Source: a virus. Taken from it: a stretch of 42,697 nt of DNA. A program made the position numbers and the translations under genes. Shown piece by piece: positions 22,975 to 30,105 of this stretch. The notes below the pieces were generated by a model. The model ran no database searches. It had not been told where the DNA came from and saw only the letters and a list, made by a program, of their open reading frames with translations. The stretch lies in IMG/VR virus record IMGVR_UViG_3300030106_006588, positions 26,432-69,128 of that record; one strand, given 5' to 3'. How positions within the stretch are numbered: the first letter of the stretch is position 1; the number at the start of each line of letters is the position of its first letter.

Positions 22975-23247
22975 TTATACCCCCTCCCAAATTTTAGAAT
23001 CTTTGCTTTTTTCTAAATATGTTCGACCTTCTAAATCCTCTATTAATTGAATTAATACTTTTCTATAGTATTCTTTTTTCTTTTGTTTAGAGTGTTGACC
23101 AAAATCTTGTTTGTCTTCTTCAATTCTTTCATAAGTTATAAATTTATAACCACATTCACAGGTTCTAATTCTCCTTTGTGAATTACTATATTCAATATAT
23201 TTTGTACCACTTGCAAAAGCTTTTTTCTTACATTTTGGGCATTTCAT
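22975..23247 (-). CDS. NrdR-type zinc ribbon protein, 90 aa
   Basis: Starts MKCPKCKKKAF and continues RRIRTCECGYKFITYERIEE. This is the CxxC...RxRxCxxCGxxFxTYE zinc ribbon of NrdR, which represses ribonucleotide reductase genes. The ATP-cone domain that follows in NrdR is absent; the rest is a basic helix. The zinc knuckle fits; the target is unknown. Its ATG shares a base with the stop of the preceding gene. Confidence 0.65.
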   Translation of the reverse strand: MKCPKCKKKAFASGTKYIEYSNSQRRIRTCECGYKFITYERIEEDKQDFGQHSKQKKKEYYRKVLIQLIEDLEGRTYLEKSKDSKIWEGV

Positions 23248-23492
23248 TATGAAACCTCACGTTCAATTCTGTGTGCTTGGATTTCAGTCAAGCGTGATTG
23301 ATTATCCCAGAGTACTTGATAATGAGTCACGTTTGCTCCAACACTATTCTTTTTAACATTCATTCCCTTTACTATTCCTCTTCTTGTTTTAATTAATTTT
23401 TGCCTACCATTGTTATCTATATATCCACCATGAATACGATTGGAGTTTCTCTCTTTTACTCTATCGTTAACCTTGTACTTGAATGTTGTCAT
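23247..23492 (-). CDS. hypothetical beta-rich protein, 81 aa
   Basis: TFKYKVNDRVKERNSNRIHG and HYQVLWDNQSRLTEIQAHRI suggest a small SH3/KOW-like beta barrel: VNDRV ... GIVKG ... YQVLWDN ... IQAHRI fits the KOW layout. Start in AATTATG context. Function unknown; it may bind nucleic acid. Confidence 0.55.
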   Translation of the reverse strand: MTTFKYKVNDRVKERNSNRIHGGYIDNNGRQKLIKTRRGIVKGMNVKKNSVGANVTHYQVLWDNQSRLTEIQAHRIEREVS

Positions 23493-23545
23493 AATTAAAG
23501 TGTGTAAAGGACTATAGTGGTTTGGGGTCTTACGAGATCATACTT

Positions 23546-23708
23546 AATAACAGCCATGAAAAGGACTCTCAACCTCCTGGTACTACTGTTATTCCTCGAT
23601 GGGAACCTAATATCGTGATTAAATAAAGTAGAAGGAAACCGCTTAGACCGAGCAGTCTCATTATTTAATCAAGGCAGTACGACTGAAGCACTAACGGACT
23701 CCTCTGCC
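23546..23708. other. contiguous inverted-repeat array in operon spacer
   Basis: No ORF of note. Pairs in order: AATAACAG/CTGTTATT (23546-23553/23586-23593), CGAT/ATCG (23597-23600/23612-23615), TGATTAAATAA/TTATTTAATCA (23616-23626/23661-23671, perfect 11 bp), GGCAG/CTGCC (23673-23677/23704-23708). They are nearly back-to-back. Strand of any RNA is not determined. It could be a structured leader, an operator region or an RNA gene. Confidence 0.4.
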
Positions 23709-23715
23709 CCAAGGA

Positions 23716-23907
23716 TTACCATTTATCTTCGTGAGTGTGAATCTTACCCTCAACATGATTATGATCTATTTGATCGATGTGTGCATGATCAATGTTGATG
23801 TGTACATCTTTTTCTAATACAGTTGCGATTCTTTCTAGTGCATCCGCTATTCTTTTAGCGTGTAGAACTAAAGATGTTTGAGTTTTAAATTCTTGTGCGG
23901 TAGTCAT
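23716..23907 (-). CDS. histidine-rich small protein, 63 aa
   Basis: MTTAQEFKTQTSLVLHAKRIADALERI is helical, followed by a His-rich C-terminus (INIDHAHIDQIDHNHVEGKIHTHED) with eight His, a plausible metal-binding tail. Start in AATTATG context. It is followed upstream (on the minus strand) by the HTH gene. Confidence 0.6.
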   Translation of the reverse strand: MTTAQEFKTQTSLVLHAKRIADALERIATVLEKDVHINIDHAHIDQIDHNHVEGKIHTHEDKW

Positions 23908-23909
23908 AA

Positions 23910-24374
23910 TTAAAAAGGCATCTCCTCATCTGTGTCTGTACCATCTAGTGCATCAAGGTCACTATGTTTAATTTTTTTCTTAGCTTCTGAAAAATTTCTA
24001 TATAGATAACTATCTTGGGCATCATCCCAACAACCAACCTGATCAATTGATGTTATCATTCCGACCATCTTGACCATGTTCCCTGTAGCTTTTCCTTGTT
24101 CTTTTATATTCTCTTGATCTCTCGCATCTAACCTATCCTGTTCTAAACAACTCATTACTTTAGAGAAAATAAATGCACGATCATTTGGTGCAATAGAACT
24201 AGTTAAAACTTTTCTAGCTTCCCTTACATAATCCCTAGATTGTTGAAGACTTACACCATATTTCTTTGCAAGTTTTTTTACTATAACCATTGATCTTTCA
24301 CCCTTGGCTAATTGATCAGCAGCATAATTAATACGTTGTTCTAATTCTTCATTAGTTGCTCTTGTGTTTGTCAT
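23910..24374 (-). CDS. helix-turn-helix protein with SSB-like acidic tip
   Basis: The start is ATG 24374, overlapping the preceding stop by 4 nt; a longer N-terminus would run into the other gene. Residues about 10-60 contain a helix-turn-helix-like stretch (LAKGERSMVIVKKLAKKYGV then SLQQSRDYVREARKVL) as in small terminase or resolvase-type HTH. The rest is helical and the protein ends DTDEEMPF, like the acidic Pro-Phe tip of SSB proteins. It may be a DNA-binding partner for the same replication factors that dock SSB, or a terminase-like regulator. Inference beyond the motifs is weak. Confidence 0.6.
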   Translation of the reverse strand: MTNTRATNEELEQRINYAADQLAKGERSMVIVKKLAKKYGVSLQQSRDYVREARKVLTSSIAPNDRAFIFSKVMSCLEQDRLDARDQENIKEQGKATGNMVKMVGMITSIDQVGCWDDAQDSYLYRNFSEAKKKIKHSDLDALDGTDTDEEMPF

Positions 24375-24649
24375 GATACTTGTTGTGTTGGTAAAGGACA
24401 ATAACCATCTTCGCATTTATCAAAGAGGTCATGAGGTTTTGACTCCTCAAATTGATTTTTAGCATCCTCTGTAGAAATAATTTCACATCGGATTATTTTT
24501 GCTTGATCTCCATGTTTAGGAAATAAATTAGTTAAGGCTGATCTTGCACCATAGCAAGCACCTTCAACATCTTTGTAGACTCCATGAATCTCTTCGACTT
24601 TATCGTCAGAACCAGAGATCACTACATATGAAAATTCTTTTTTAGTCAT
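24371..24649 (-). CDS. hypothetical protein, 92 aa
   Basis: An alpha/beta protein (FSYVVISGSDDKVEEIHGVY, helical ACYGARSALTNLF) with a Cys pair at the end (CEDGYCPLP). No family recognised. Linked by short overlaps to the HTH gene and to the 69-aa gene. Confidence 0.6.
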   Translation of the reverse strand: MTKKEFSYVVISGSDDKVEEIHGVYKDVEGACYGARSALTNLFPKHGDQAKIIRCEIISTEDAKNQFEESKPHDLFDKCEDGYCPLPTQQVS

Positions 24650-24851
24650 TAAATTTTTCTGGAGTAAATGTCCAATGTGTGTGCTTTAAATGCTCATGAA
24701 ATAGATCAACAGACTCTAATGAAATTACTGTCCAACCTACATCTTTTCTGTAGACCATTACTTTCCCATACTCATCAGCCTGAGTTTCATTAGGTAGCTC
24801 ATCTCTTTTTAGAGTAAAGATGTTTTCTGGTATTTTGGTTTTTAGTTTCAT
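24642..24851 (-). CDS. hypothetical protein, 69 aa
   Basis: MKLKTKIPENIFTLKRDELP with a beta-rich middle (KVMVYRKDVGWTVISLESVD) and a His/Trp-rich end (LFHEHLKHTHWTF). No family recognised; overlaps both neighbours by 4-8 nt. Confidence 0.6.
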   Translation of the reverse strand: MKLKTKIPENIFTLKRDELPNETQADEYGKVMVYRKDVGWTVISLESVDLFHEHLKHTHWTFTPEKFND

Positions 24852-25288
24852 CTTTTAGTTTGTGTGTGATTTTTTACAAAAGATAAGTGATCATCAATAT
24901 ATTTATTTATATTGAGAAAGTTTGCCTGTAGTTCAGCCCTTCTTACTATTGCATCTTCAAAAGCTATTTGACTATCATAATCTCTTCTAGTAAGAGCAGT
25001 AGCTGAGATTAGCTTCTTAGCATCTACCAGTATCTTTCTGGCTTGCCATAGATTAGCTTTATAATCATTTAGATCTCTTGGAGCAGTAGCTTCAAAGGTT
25101 GGTGGTGCATCCATAATAACTTCTTCGGTGGAGGTGGACAGAATGTCGTACTCTTTTATTAGTTGATCTGATTCTTCATCAGTAAAGTTAAAAATTTCAG
25201 TAAGATGAAAACTTGCATCTTCATATGTCCATTTGATTAAATCGCTGAATACATGATTAATGATTAGTTGTGCATCTTCTTTAGGCAT
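24848..25288 (-). CDS. hypothetical helical protein, about 146 aa
   Basis: The start is ATG 25288 (MPKEDAQLII), overlapping the previous stop by 8 nt, with GGAG just upstream. A start at 25357 is possible. The body is helical and ends in long amphipathic helices (NLWQARKILVDAKKLISATA and IAFEDAIVRRAELQANFLNI), suggesting a coiled-coil or helical-bundle protein. No family recognised. Confidence 0.6.
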   Translation of the reverse strand: MPKEDAQLIINHVFSDLIKWTYEDASFHLTEIFNFTDEESDQLIKEYDILSTSTEEVIMDAPPTFEATAPRDLNDYKANLWQARKILVDAKKLISATALTRRDYDSQIAFEDAIVRRAELQANFLNINKYIDDHLSFVKNHTQTKR

Positions 25289-25652
25289 CTTCTCCGATAG
25301 TAATCTTCTGAGTAGTTTCTCGTCCGATTTGTCGCTTTCTGTCTGCCTGTAGCTCATCAACTTCTTCTGGAGTAAACTCATACTCATTCTGAAGCCAATA
25401 ATCAAATTTGCAAGTCCATTGCTGTGGAGTGTTACATGATTGATATTCAGTTTTAGTATTCACATAATCAGCAAATACAGGTTTTAGCTCAGATAACTTA
25501 CCTTTACTTCTTTTAATTTTTGCGATCAATCCAGGGCCACCCTTTAACTTGGCTAACTGCCTAGCTGATAGCCACCTCCTAGGGTGTATATCATTATCTG
25601 AGTAGATGTCATATAGCTTTATAGCTATGTCTAAGTATTCTGATTGAAGCAT
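25281..25652 (-). CDS. hypothetical protein, 123 aa
   Basis: The N-terminal helix (YLDIAIKLYDIYSDNDIHPR) is followed by a basic, Arg/Lys-rich segment (ARQLAKLKGGPGLIAKIKRS) and a Trp-containing WTCKFDYWLQNEYEFTPEEV. The RQLAKLKG-x-x-GLIAKIKRSKG segment resembles a DNA-binding helix-hairpin. No family recognised. Stop overlaps the next gene's start. Confidence 0.6.
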   Translation of the reverse strand: MLQSEYLDIAIKLYDIYSDNDIHPRRWLSARQLAKLKGGPGLIAKIKRSKGKLSELKPVFADYVNTKTEYQSCNTPQQWTCKFDYWLQNEYEFTPEEVDELQADRKRQIGRETTQKITIGEDA

Positions 25653-25837
25653 TAGCTATTCTCCTCGATAAATTTTATTCTTTCAATTTGTGCTTGCAAA
25701 GGTGTACAAGATTGTGTACCATCTTCCCAAGTGTAATTATCTGGATGCATAGGCCACCAATCATAAGTTTTACCATTGTATTCAAAGGTAAGAGGATGAT
25801 CCCTATTAGACCAATGTTTTGGGTCTGGATGTCTCAT
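25652..25837 (-). CDS. hypothetical protein, 61 aa
   Basis: A Trp- and His-rich short protein (PDPKHWSNRDHPLTFEYNGK, YDWWPMHPDNYTWEDGTQSC). The stop shares its last base with the next start. No family recognised. Confidence 0.6.
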   Translation of the reverse strand: MRHPDPKHWSNRDHPLTFEYNGKTYDWWPMHPDNYTWEDGTQSCTPLQAQIERIKFIEENS

Positions 25838-25959
25838 TACTTTTTCCTCCTTAGTTTTCTTTTACGTTTTTTAATTGCTTTTAAATCTAAAAGATTAGCC
25901 ATTAGATAAAAGTAATAAAGAATAGACGCTCCGCAAGCTATGCCTATTAATAAGTGCAT
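25837..25959 (-). CDS. small membrane protein with basic tail, 40 aa
   Basis: MHLLIGIACGASILYYFYLM is a transmembrane helix, followed by ANLLDLKAIKKRKRKLRRKK, a strongly basic cytoplasmic tail. TAATG junctions on both sides, and its own AGGAGG-containing end forms the ribosome binding site of the next gene. The fit at both ends supports a real gene. Confidence 0.6.
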   Translation of the reverse strand: MHLLIGIACGASILYYFYLMANLLDLKAIKKRKRKLRRKK

Positions 25960-26285
25960 TAGTTTTCCTCCTCAAAATTAAAGTGTTTATTTAATTCATC
26001 AATGTCATTATTTATATCATGAAGTAGATCACCGATAGCAGTCGTGCTACTTTTAAAACCTCCATCATCATCTTTTGGAACATCTAATAAAGATAAAAAT
26101 TTACCATTTCTTGGAGAATCATCTTTGATTTGATCCCAGTCATCTTTATTACATTCAATAGAAATATTACATTGAAGTGTGACAGTTCCATCGCCATTGT
26201 CTATGACATTAATTGATTCACCTTTCAATGTCTCAATAACATCTGTGATGTTGAATTGCATATTTGACATAAAATTGTAATTCAT
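25959..26285 (-). CDS. hypothetical acidic protein, 108 aa
   Basis: Beta-rich, acidic protein (ESINVIDNGDGTVTLQCNIS) with a helical acidic tail (DINNDIDELNKHFNFEEEN). Its ATG overlaps the previous stop in ATGA; its GAGGAGGAAAAC end doubles as the ribosome binding site of the next gene. No family recognised. Confidence 0.65.
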   Translation of the reverse strand: MNYNFMSNMQFNITDVIETLKGESINVIDNGDGTVTLQCNISIECNKDDWDQIKDDSPRNGKFLSLLDVPKDDDGGFKSSTTAIGDLLHDINNDIDELNKHFNFEEEN

Positions 26286-26509
26286 TGGTTTACCTCCATA
26301 GCTTTTTTATATTCATCATCTAATTGATCTGATATTTCTTTCCATTCATCAGGCCAACCTAAATATGGGGTGTTGTGTTCACAGCTATGTTCGTTAAAGA
26401 CCCAATCAAATCCTTCTTTTAAAACCATTTGTAGCATCTGTTCTACAGGTCTTGCATCAGCTTTAGCTAATATTTTTAAAGCTTTAGTTTGAGTTTCAGT
26501 TAATTGCAT
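26282..26509 (-). CDS. hypothetical protein, 75 aa
   Basis: The N-terminal QLTETQTKALKILAKADARP and EQMLQMVLKEGFDWVF is a helical unit that could be a small ribbon-helix-helix-like domain, followed by HSCEHNTPYLGWPDEW. No firm family. Coupled by overlap at both ends. Confidence 0.6.
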   Translation of the reverse strand: MQLTETQTKALKILAKADARPVEQMLQMVLKEGFDWVFNEHSCEHNTPYLGWPDEWKEISDQLDDEYKKAMEVNQ

Positions 26510-26832
26510 TAGTTTTCCTCCTCCTCATCCTCAAGACCTTTGATGTTTGAGAAAAGATCACCTAATTCTCCATCTTCTATTTCTGATTGATCTAAACAAA
26601 ATTTATCGCCAACAATCTCATATTTTTTAAAATAAAGATCAAATTTTTCTTGATTAGTTTTCATTTCTTGTGCTTCTATTAAGCATGATAATAAAAATTT
26701 ATTGGCAAAAACTTTACCTATAACTTTTGATTGTTCATCTACAATATCAGGGATGGCTACTCCTGATTCTCTGTCTTTGTTTGATTGGAACAGAGCCATT
26801 ACTGAGACTGTTCTGATTTCTTCGATGGTCAT
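26509..26832 (-). CDS. hypothetical acidic protein, 107 aa
   Basis: Helical protein (KVFANKFLLSCLIEAQEMKT) ending in a run of acidic residues (IKGLEDEEEEN), whose GAGGAGGAA coding end is the Shine-Dalgarno of the next gene. The start (AATTATCATG) follows a terminator-like hairpin, so this gene may begin a transcript. Confidence 0.65.
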   Translation of the reverse strand: MTIEEIRTVSVMALFQSNKDRESGVAIPDIVDEQSKVIGKVFANKFLLSCLIEAQEMKTNQEKFDLYFKKYEIVGDKFCLDQSEIEDGELGDLFSNIKGLEDEEEEN

Positions 26833-26857
26833 GATAATTGTAAAAAATAAAGTGAAT

Positions 26858-26890
26858 AAATAAAAGGGATTTGAAAAACTTCAAACCCCC
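26858..26890 (-). terminator. terminator-like hairpin downstream of the 114-aa gene
   Basis: On the minus strand GGG-TTTGAA (26870-26888 region) pairs with TTCAAA-CCC through a 4-nt loop, with a single bulged base, followed by TTTTATTT. It lies just after the stop of the 26899-27243 gene and before the next start. Confidence 0.55.
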
Positions 26891-26898
26891 TGGAATGA

Positions 26899-27243
26899 CT
26901 AGCGTTCCGATGGGAACATGATTACTGTGTGATTGTAATCTTCTACTTTATGGTTCTTGAGATCCATTGATTCTCTTGGTAATTTGTAGCCATTTGTTTC
27001 TATGCAAATGTCTTTACCTTTGTAAGCATTCTTGTAGACGGAATACATCCAATAAGTCTGACCCTTTACAAAGGCTCGATCATTGGTTGCTTTGTCGCTG
27101 TCACAGAGGTCACCCCAATCGCCACTAACATGACGAGTTAATAGACGCTCCCAAATCTCTTGAGGAACATCTCTAATGCCTACTGTGATGGCACAAGAGC
27201 CGAAGTCAGATAATTCTGATGGCATATGAACTGGAAATAACAT
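26899..27243 (-). CDS. conserved plasmid/phage-type protein, 114 aa
   Basis: The segment LTRHVSGDWGDLCDSDKATN and a beta-rich NGYKLPRES with HTVIMFPSER at the end resemble a widespread small family from plasmids and phages (RHxxGDWGDL...N...). Function unknown in the family. The similarity is a memory of pattern only. AATTATG start context. Confidence 0.6.
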   Translation of the reverse strand: MLFPVHMPSELSDFGSCAITVGIRDVPQEIWERLLTRHVSGDWGDLCDSDKATNDRAFVKGQTYWMYSVYKNAYKGKDICIETNGYKLPRESMDLKNHKVEDYNHTVIMFPSER

Positions 27244-27245
27244 AA

Positions 27246-27704
27246 TTAACCTTTGAAAACTACTGAATAATCTTTTTTAATTAGAGAAGCTTTACCATCT
27301 CTAACAGCTTTCTCTTCCATTGCTTTTAAATCAGCTTGAAGATTCTTAATTCTTGTACGCTTTTCTACAAGTTGCTGAGAATATTCATATGTCTTTCTTA
27401 TTTGTAAAAAGACTTTCATATTCTTATCGTTAGTGTGAGTGATCATAGGTCTACTATCATCGTCATCATCTAAGAAGGATGTTAGATCATCCATAAAAGT
27501 TTCTTTAATGGATTCTATCTTTGTCTTTGTGTCTTTCATCATTGCAACTAAGTTAGATAGTTCTTCTAACCTGTCATTGATTGAGACTAATGGATCGGAG
27601 ATAACTGATCTTTTAGGACTAGATACATTTCTTCTCTGAGGTTTATCAAAGAGTTCTGAATTAACTGTTCCTTTTTCAGTTGATGTGCGATTGCTTGTGG
27701 TCAT
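27246..27704 (-). CDS. coiled-coil protein, 152 aa
   Basis: Start at ATG 27704 (MTTSNRTSTEK); an upstream extension is less likely. A disordered N-terminus, then long helices (NDRLEELSNLVAMMKDTKTK, LVEKRTRIKNLQADLKAMEE) typical of a coiled coil. No family recognised. It lies downstream of a predicted promoter at 27767-27795. Confidence 0.6.
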   Translation of the reverse strand: MTTSNRTSTEKGTVNSELFDKPQRRNVSSPKRSVISDPLVSINDRLEELSNLVAMMKDTKTKIESIKETFMDDLTSFLDDDDDSRPMITHTNDKNMKVFLQIRKTYEYSQQLVEKRTRIKNLQADLKAMEEKAVRDGKASLIKKDYSVVFKG

Positions 27705-27766
27705 TGTGATAATGAATAAGGTGTGCAATTGATGAGTTTAAGGACTTCTCAGGTCGCATGATTTAA

Positions 27767-27795
27767 AGTGTACCTCACGCTGTGGTACTTGTCTA
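27767..27795 (-). promoter_or_regulatory. predicted minus-strand promoter (TAGACA-17-TACACT)
   Basis: On the minus strand TAGACA (27795-27790) and TACACT (27772-27767) are separated by 17 bp. The -35 overlaps the stop codon of the upstream gene. An almost identical element lies at 31612-31640. Confidence 0.5.
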
Positions 27796-28047
27796 TATAT
27801 CTACTCCTCTTTCTTTTAGATAATTGAGCATGGCGGTGGAGGCAAAAGCCGTTGATTTGTTCTTTGAAGTTGATTCCAGTATTAATTCAAGAATTAATCT
27901 TTTATCACTCATTGCATCCTTAACTAACTCAGGGTGCATCTTATCGAAAAAGGAATTAAGAAGTGCTGTTCCGTTTTCTTTGTCTCCTCTACCAAATGCA
28001 TCGAAGGCTTCCTTTACAAGTGTTTCTAAAAATTTAATGTTGTACAT
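27793..28047 (-). CDS. hypothetical helical protein, 84 aa
   Basis: Helical protein (MYNIKFLETLVKEAFDAFGR) with a middle ALLNSFFDKMHPELVKDA and a C-terminal AMLNYLKERGVDI. Possible helical-bundle fold. No family recognised. Confidence 0.6.
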   Translation of the reverse strand: MYNIKFLETLVKEAFDAFGRGDKENGTALLNSFFDKMHPELVKDAMSDKRLILELILESTSKNKSTAFASTAMLNYLKERGVDI

Positions 28048-28177
28048 GGCAAATTAAGTAATTTTGGGGGATGTCATAGTACCTGAGACTTGCTTTCCGC
28101 TTGTCTGAGGCGATTTTGAGAGGGCAATTTTAGGAACTTTTTAAAAATTTTTTCAAATTCCAGGCAGAGACTAGGTT

Positions 28178-28378
28178 TTAGCAGTCATCGTTAAATTCCT
28201 CATGGTTGTCTGCTTTCGATTCAAGTTCAGTAAATATCTCACCAAGATCTTTTTGCAATTGTGGATCTTTAATGATTTTTTCTTGGGGTATTAACTCTAA
28301 TTGATAGAGAATAATACTAATTTGTGAGCCTGATAACTGGCAGTAAAATTTACTATCTAAATAATTATTTGTAGTCAT
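28178..28378 (-). CDS. hypothetical protein, 66 aa
   Basis: Start MTTNNYLDSKFYCQLSGSQI in AATTATG context; then a helical middle (ISIILYQLELIPQEKIIKD) and an acidic tail. The stop of the upstream gene is 3 nt from this ATG. No family recognised. Confidence 0.6.
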   Translation of the reverse strand: MTTNNYLDSKFYCQLSGSQISIILYQLELIPQEKIIKDPQLQKDLGEIFTELESKADNHEEFNDDC

Positions 28379-28380
28379 AA

Positions 28381-28614
28381 TTAGCTCCACATATCTTTAC
28401 TGGTAGCTCTTTTAGGAGCTTGGTTAATGATCTTCCTAGTTACTTGGAACTGATACTGATCTAAATCATCATGCTCCTTGTCTAAGACCCATCCACAGTC
28501 CTCCATGAGTTCATCATCAGGGAGTTGATCATAGATGGAGGAGATACCATCATCCCCCATGTATCTAAGGATTTCACATCTATGTAAAATCTTGTCTCTT
28601 GTTTTTGAATCCAT
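28381..28614 (-). CDS. hypothetical protein, 77 aa
   Basis: Helical, acidic protein (DDGISSIYDQLPDDELMEDC) with a basic C-terminus (VTRKIINQAPKRATSKDMW). Coupled by TAATG to the next upstream gene. No family recognised. Confidence 0.6.
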   Translation of the reverse strand: MDSKTRDKILHRCEILRYMGDDGISSIYDQLPDDELMEDCGWVLDKEHDDLDQYQFQVTRKIINQAPKRATSKDMWS

Positions 28615-28745
28615 TAGTTTTGCTCCGATTGTTTTACTAAAGTTTTAATTTTTTTAAGGGCATCATCATAGGAAAACCCCTCATATTCATATTCATCTCC
28701 ATAAAGAGCTTTGAATACTTCATGTATAAAAGATTCCCCCATCAT
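28614..28745 (-). CDS. hypothetical small acidic protein, 43 aa
   Basis: Starts ATGATGGGG; either Met is possible. The frame reads GESFIHEVFKALYGDEYEYE and ends KTLVKQSEQN, with GGAG in its end as ribosome binding site for the next gene. TAATG overlap on its 3' side and ATGA on its 5' side support it. Confidence 0.6.
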   Translation of the reverse strand: MMGESFIHEVFKALYGDEYEYEGFSYDDALKKIKTLVKQSEQN

Positions 28746-28999
28746 CTTTTCCTCATTACTGGAATAGTTTCTTCTTCACCGCCAAGGTGACATAATGCCC
28801 CAGCATTGTTGCCCTCATCATCTGACATAGGGCAGAGAGCTGTTCCATCATCAAGTATTAATAGAACTGGCTGATAATCCCAATAGTTTTCATCAGCTTC
28901 TTTCTTAGTCATCCATCGTACTTCTACGATCTTTCTTCCGACTAATTGTTTTGAGATTCTTTGTTCCCAAGTTTGTGGTTTTGATTTTGTTTTAGGCAT
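28742..28999 (-). CDS. hypothetical protein, 85 aa
   Basis: A basic N-terminus (MPKTKSKPQTWEQRISKQLV), a beta segment (IVEVRWMTKKEADENYW) and LLILDDGTALCPMSDDEGNNAG, which looks like a short beta-hairpin with Cys. No family recognised. Short overlap with both neighbours. Confidence 0.6.
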   Translation of the reverse strand: MPKTKSKPQTWEQRISKQLVGRKIVEVRWMTKKEADENYWDYQPVLLILDDGTALCPMSDDEGNNAGALCHLGGEEETIPVMRKR

Positions 29000-29174
29000 T
29001 GGTTAAATCCTCCTCTGGTGTACCAATAATTTTGCAAATTTTGTCATATGTTTCTTGTCCTGATGATGAGAATCTATCGTAATCCCATCCCATGTCATCA
29101 ATTAGCTTTAGTAATCTGTGACCCTTTTCACAGGCTCTAAATTCGCCTTGTACATCTGTTGATTGAATAAACAT
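28992..29174 (-). CDS. hypothetical protein, 60 aa
   Basis: FIQSTDVQGEFRACEKGHRL with a helical end (GQETYDKICKIIGTPEEDL). No family recognised. Overlap with neighbours at both ends. Confidence 0.6.
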   Translation of the reverse strand: MFIQSTDVQGEFRACEKGHRLLKLIDDMGWDYDRFSSSGQETYDKICKIIGTPEEDLTNA

Positions 29175-29320
29175 TACTTAGAATCCTCCTTTAATTTTTT
29201 TCCAATATCTTGAAAAATTTTCTGATCTTTTTCATACATTTGAGAAACATCAAAATAGTAATAGAAATCATTCCATTTATCATCAAGCCATTTGGCTTGT
29301 TCCTTAGTTAGATGTGTCAT
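29174..29320 (-). CDS. hypothetical protein, 48 aa
   Basis: MTHLTKEQAKWLDDKWNDFYYYFDVSQ... is helical and ends KKLKEDSK with AAGGAGG coding the ribosome binding site of the next gene. TAATG junction on both sides. No family recognised. Confidence 0.6.
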   Translation of the reverse strand: MTHLTKEQAKWLDDKWNDFYYYFDVSQMYEKDQKIFQDIGKKLKEDSK

Positions 29321-29568
29321 TACTTGACCTCCTTAAATGTCATAAGTTGTGGTGGACGATTAGTTTCAGAAGAAACTTTAAAAGATTCATCTTTAGTCAA
29401 ATTTTCTCTTTCAGCTAACATTTGAGTGTAAGAAATAATCTCTTTATTTATAGTTTCTCCAAGAAAAGTTACGACTCTTAAACGATGTAAGTCAAGTAAC
29501 TTTCTTGTAGGAGTCATGATCGGATAATAATCAACGTACATAGAATCATTTTTAGATTTAATCTGCAT
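29320..29568 (-). CDS. hypothetical protein, 82 aa
   Basis: Beta-rich N-terminus (SKNDSMYVDYYPIMTPTRKL) and a basic segment (LHRLRVVTFLGETINKEI). Ends FKEVK*, whose AAGGAGG supplies the next Shine-Dalgarno. No family recognised. Confidence 0.6.
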   Translation of the reverse strand: MQIKSKNDSMYVDYYPIMTPTRKLLDLHRLRVVTFLGETINKEIISYTQMLAERENLTKDESFKVSSETNRPPQLMTFKEVK

Positions 29569-29777
29569 TAGATGTTCTCCCCTCCGTTAGTTTCTTCCCA
29601 TAGTTTGATATAGTTTTCTAACCATTCTTTTTGATATATAGTTAAATTGATTTCCATATACCTATAAGAATATAAAATGTCATCGGCCGATTGATATGCA
29701 TCATCTTCGTTTTTAGGCATATCATGTTTTATACAAAAATCTTTGTAGATTTCTTTTAAAAATTCATGTGGGTTCAT
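29568..29777 (-). CDS. hypothetical protein, 69 aa
   Basis: Helical, acidic protein (PHEFLKEIYKDFCIKHDMPK) with aromatic residues in the second half (YMEINLTIYQKEWLENYIKL). Coupled to both neighbours. No family recognised. Confidence 0.6.
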   Translation of the reverse strand: MNPHEFLKEIYKDFCIKHDMPKNEDDAYQSADDILYSYRYMEINLTIYQKEWLENYIKLWEETNGGENI

Positions 29778-30040
29778 TAGTTCTTCACCTCGATTAGTGC
29801 AAATGGAACATTGTAATCATGTGGTTTATTTTCTATAGAAACTACTGCTCTAGTTTTATTTACTTTCTTAATTACTCCATTCTCTCTTTTGTTTTGGGTA
29901 ACTATATAGACCTCTTGATCTACATATAAAGAAGTTTTAATTTTTGATTCAATGATGTTAGAAATTGAATTTTTAATCTTATGTAAATCTTTTACAGGTA
30001 AAGACCATAATTGCTCTGAAATTGTGCCGTAGTTTGACAT
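29777..30040 (-). CDS. hypothetical protein, 87 aa
   Basis: A helical N-terminus (GTISEQLWSLPVKDLHKIKN) and a KOW-like beta segment (YVDQEVYIVTQNKRENGVIK, TRAVVSIENKPHDYNVPFAL). It could be a small beta-barrel protein. Ends at a TAATG junction with AGGTGAAG as ribosome binding site. Confidence 0.55.
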   Translation of the reverse strand: MSNYGTISEQLWSLPVKDLHKIKNSISNIIESKIKTSLYVDQEVYIVTQNKRENGVIKKVNKTRAVVSIENKPHDYNVPFALIEVKN

Positions 30041-30105
30041 TAGTTTTGGTGTAAATAAAAGTGTAAAAAGATCAGTTTAACGACTAAATAATCAGGTCAA
30101 AAGGT

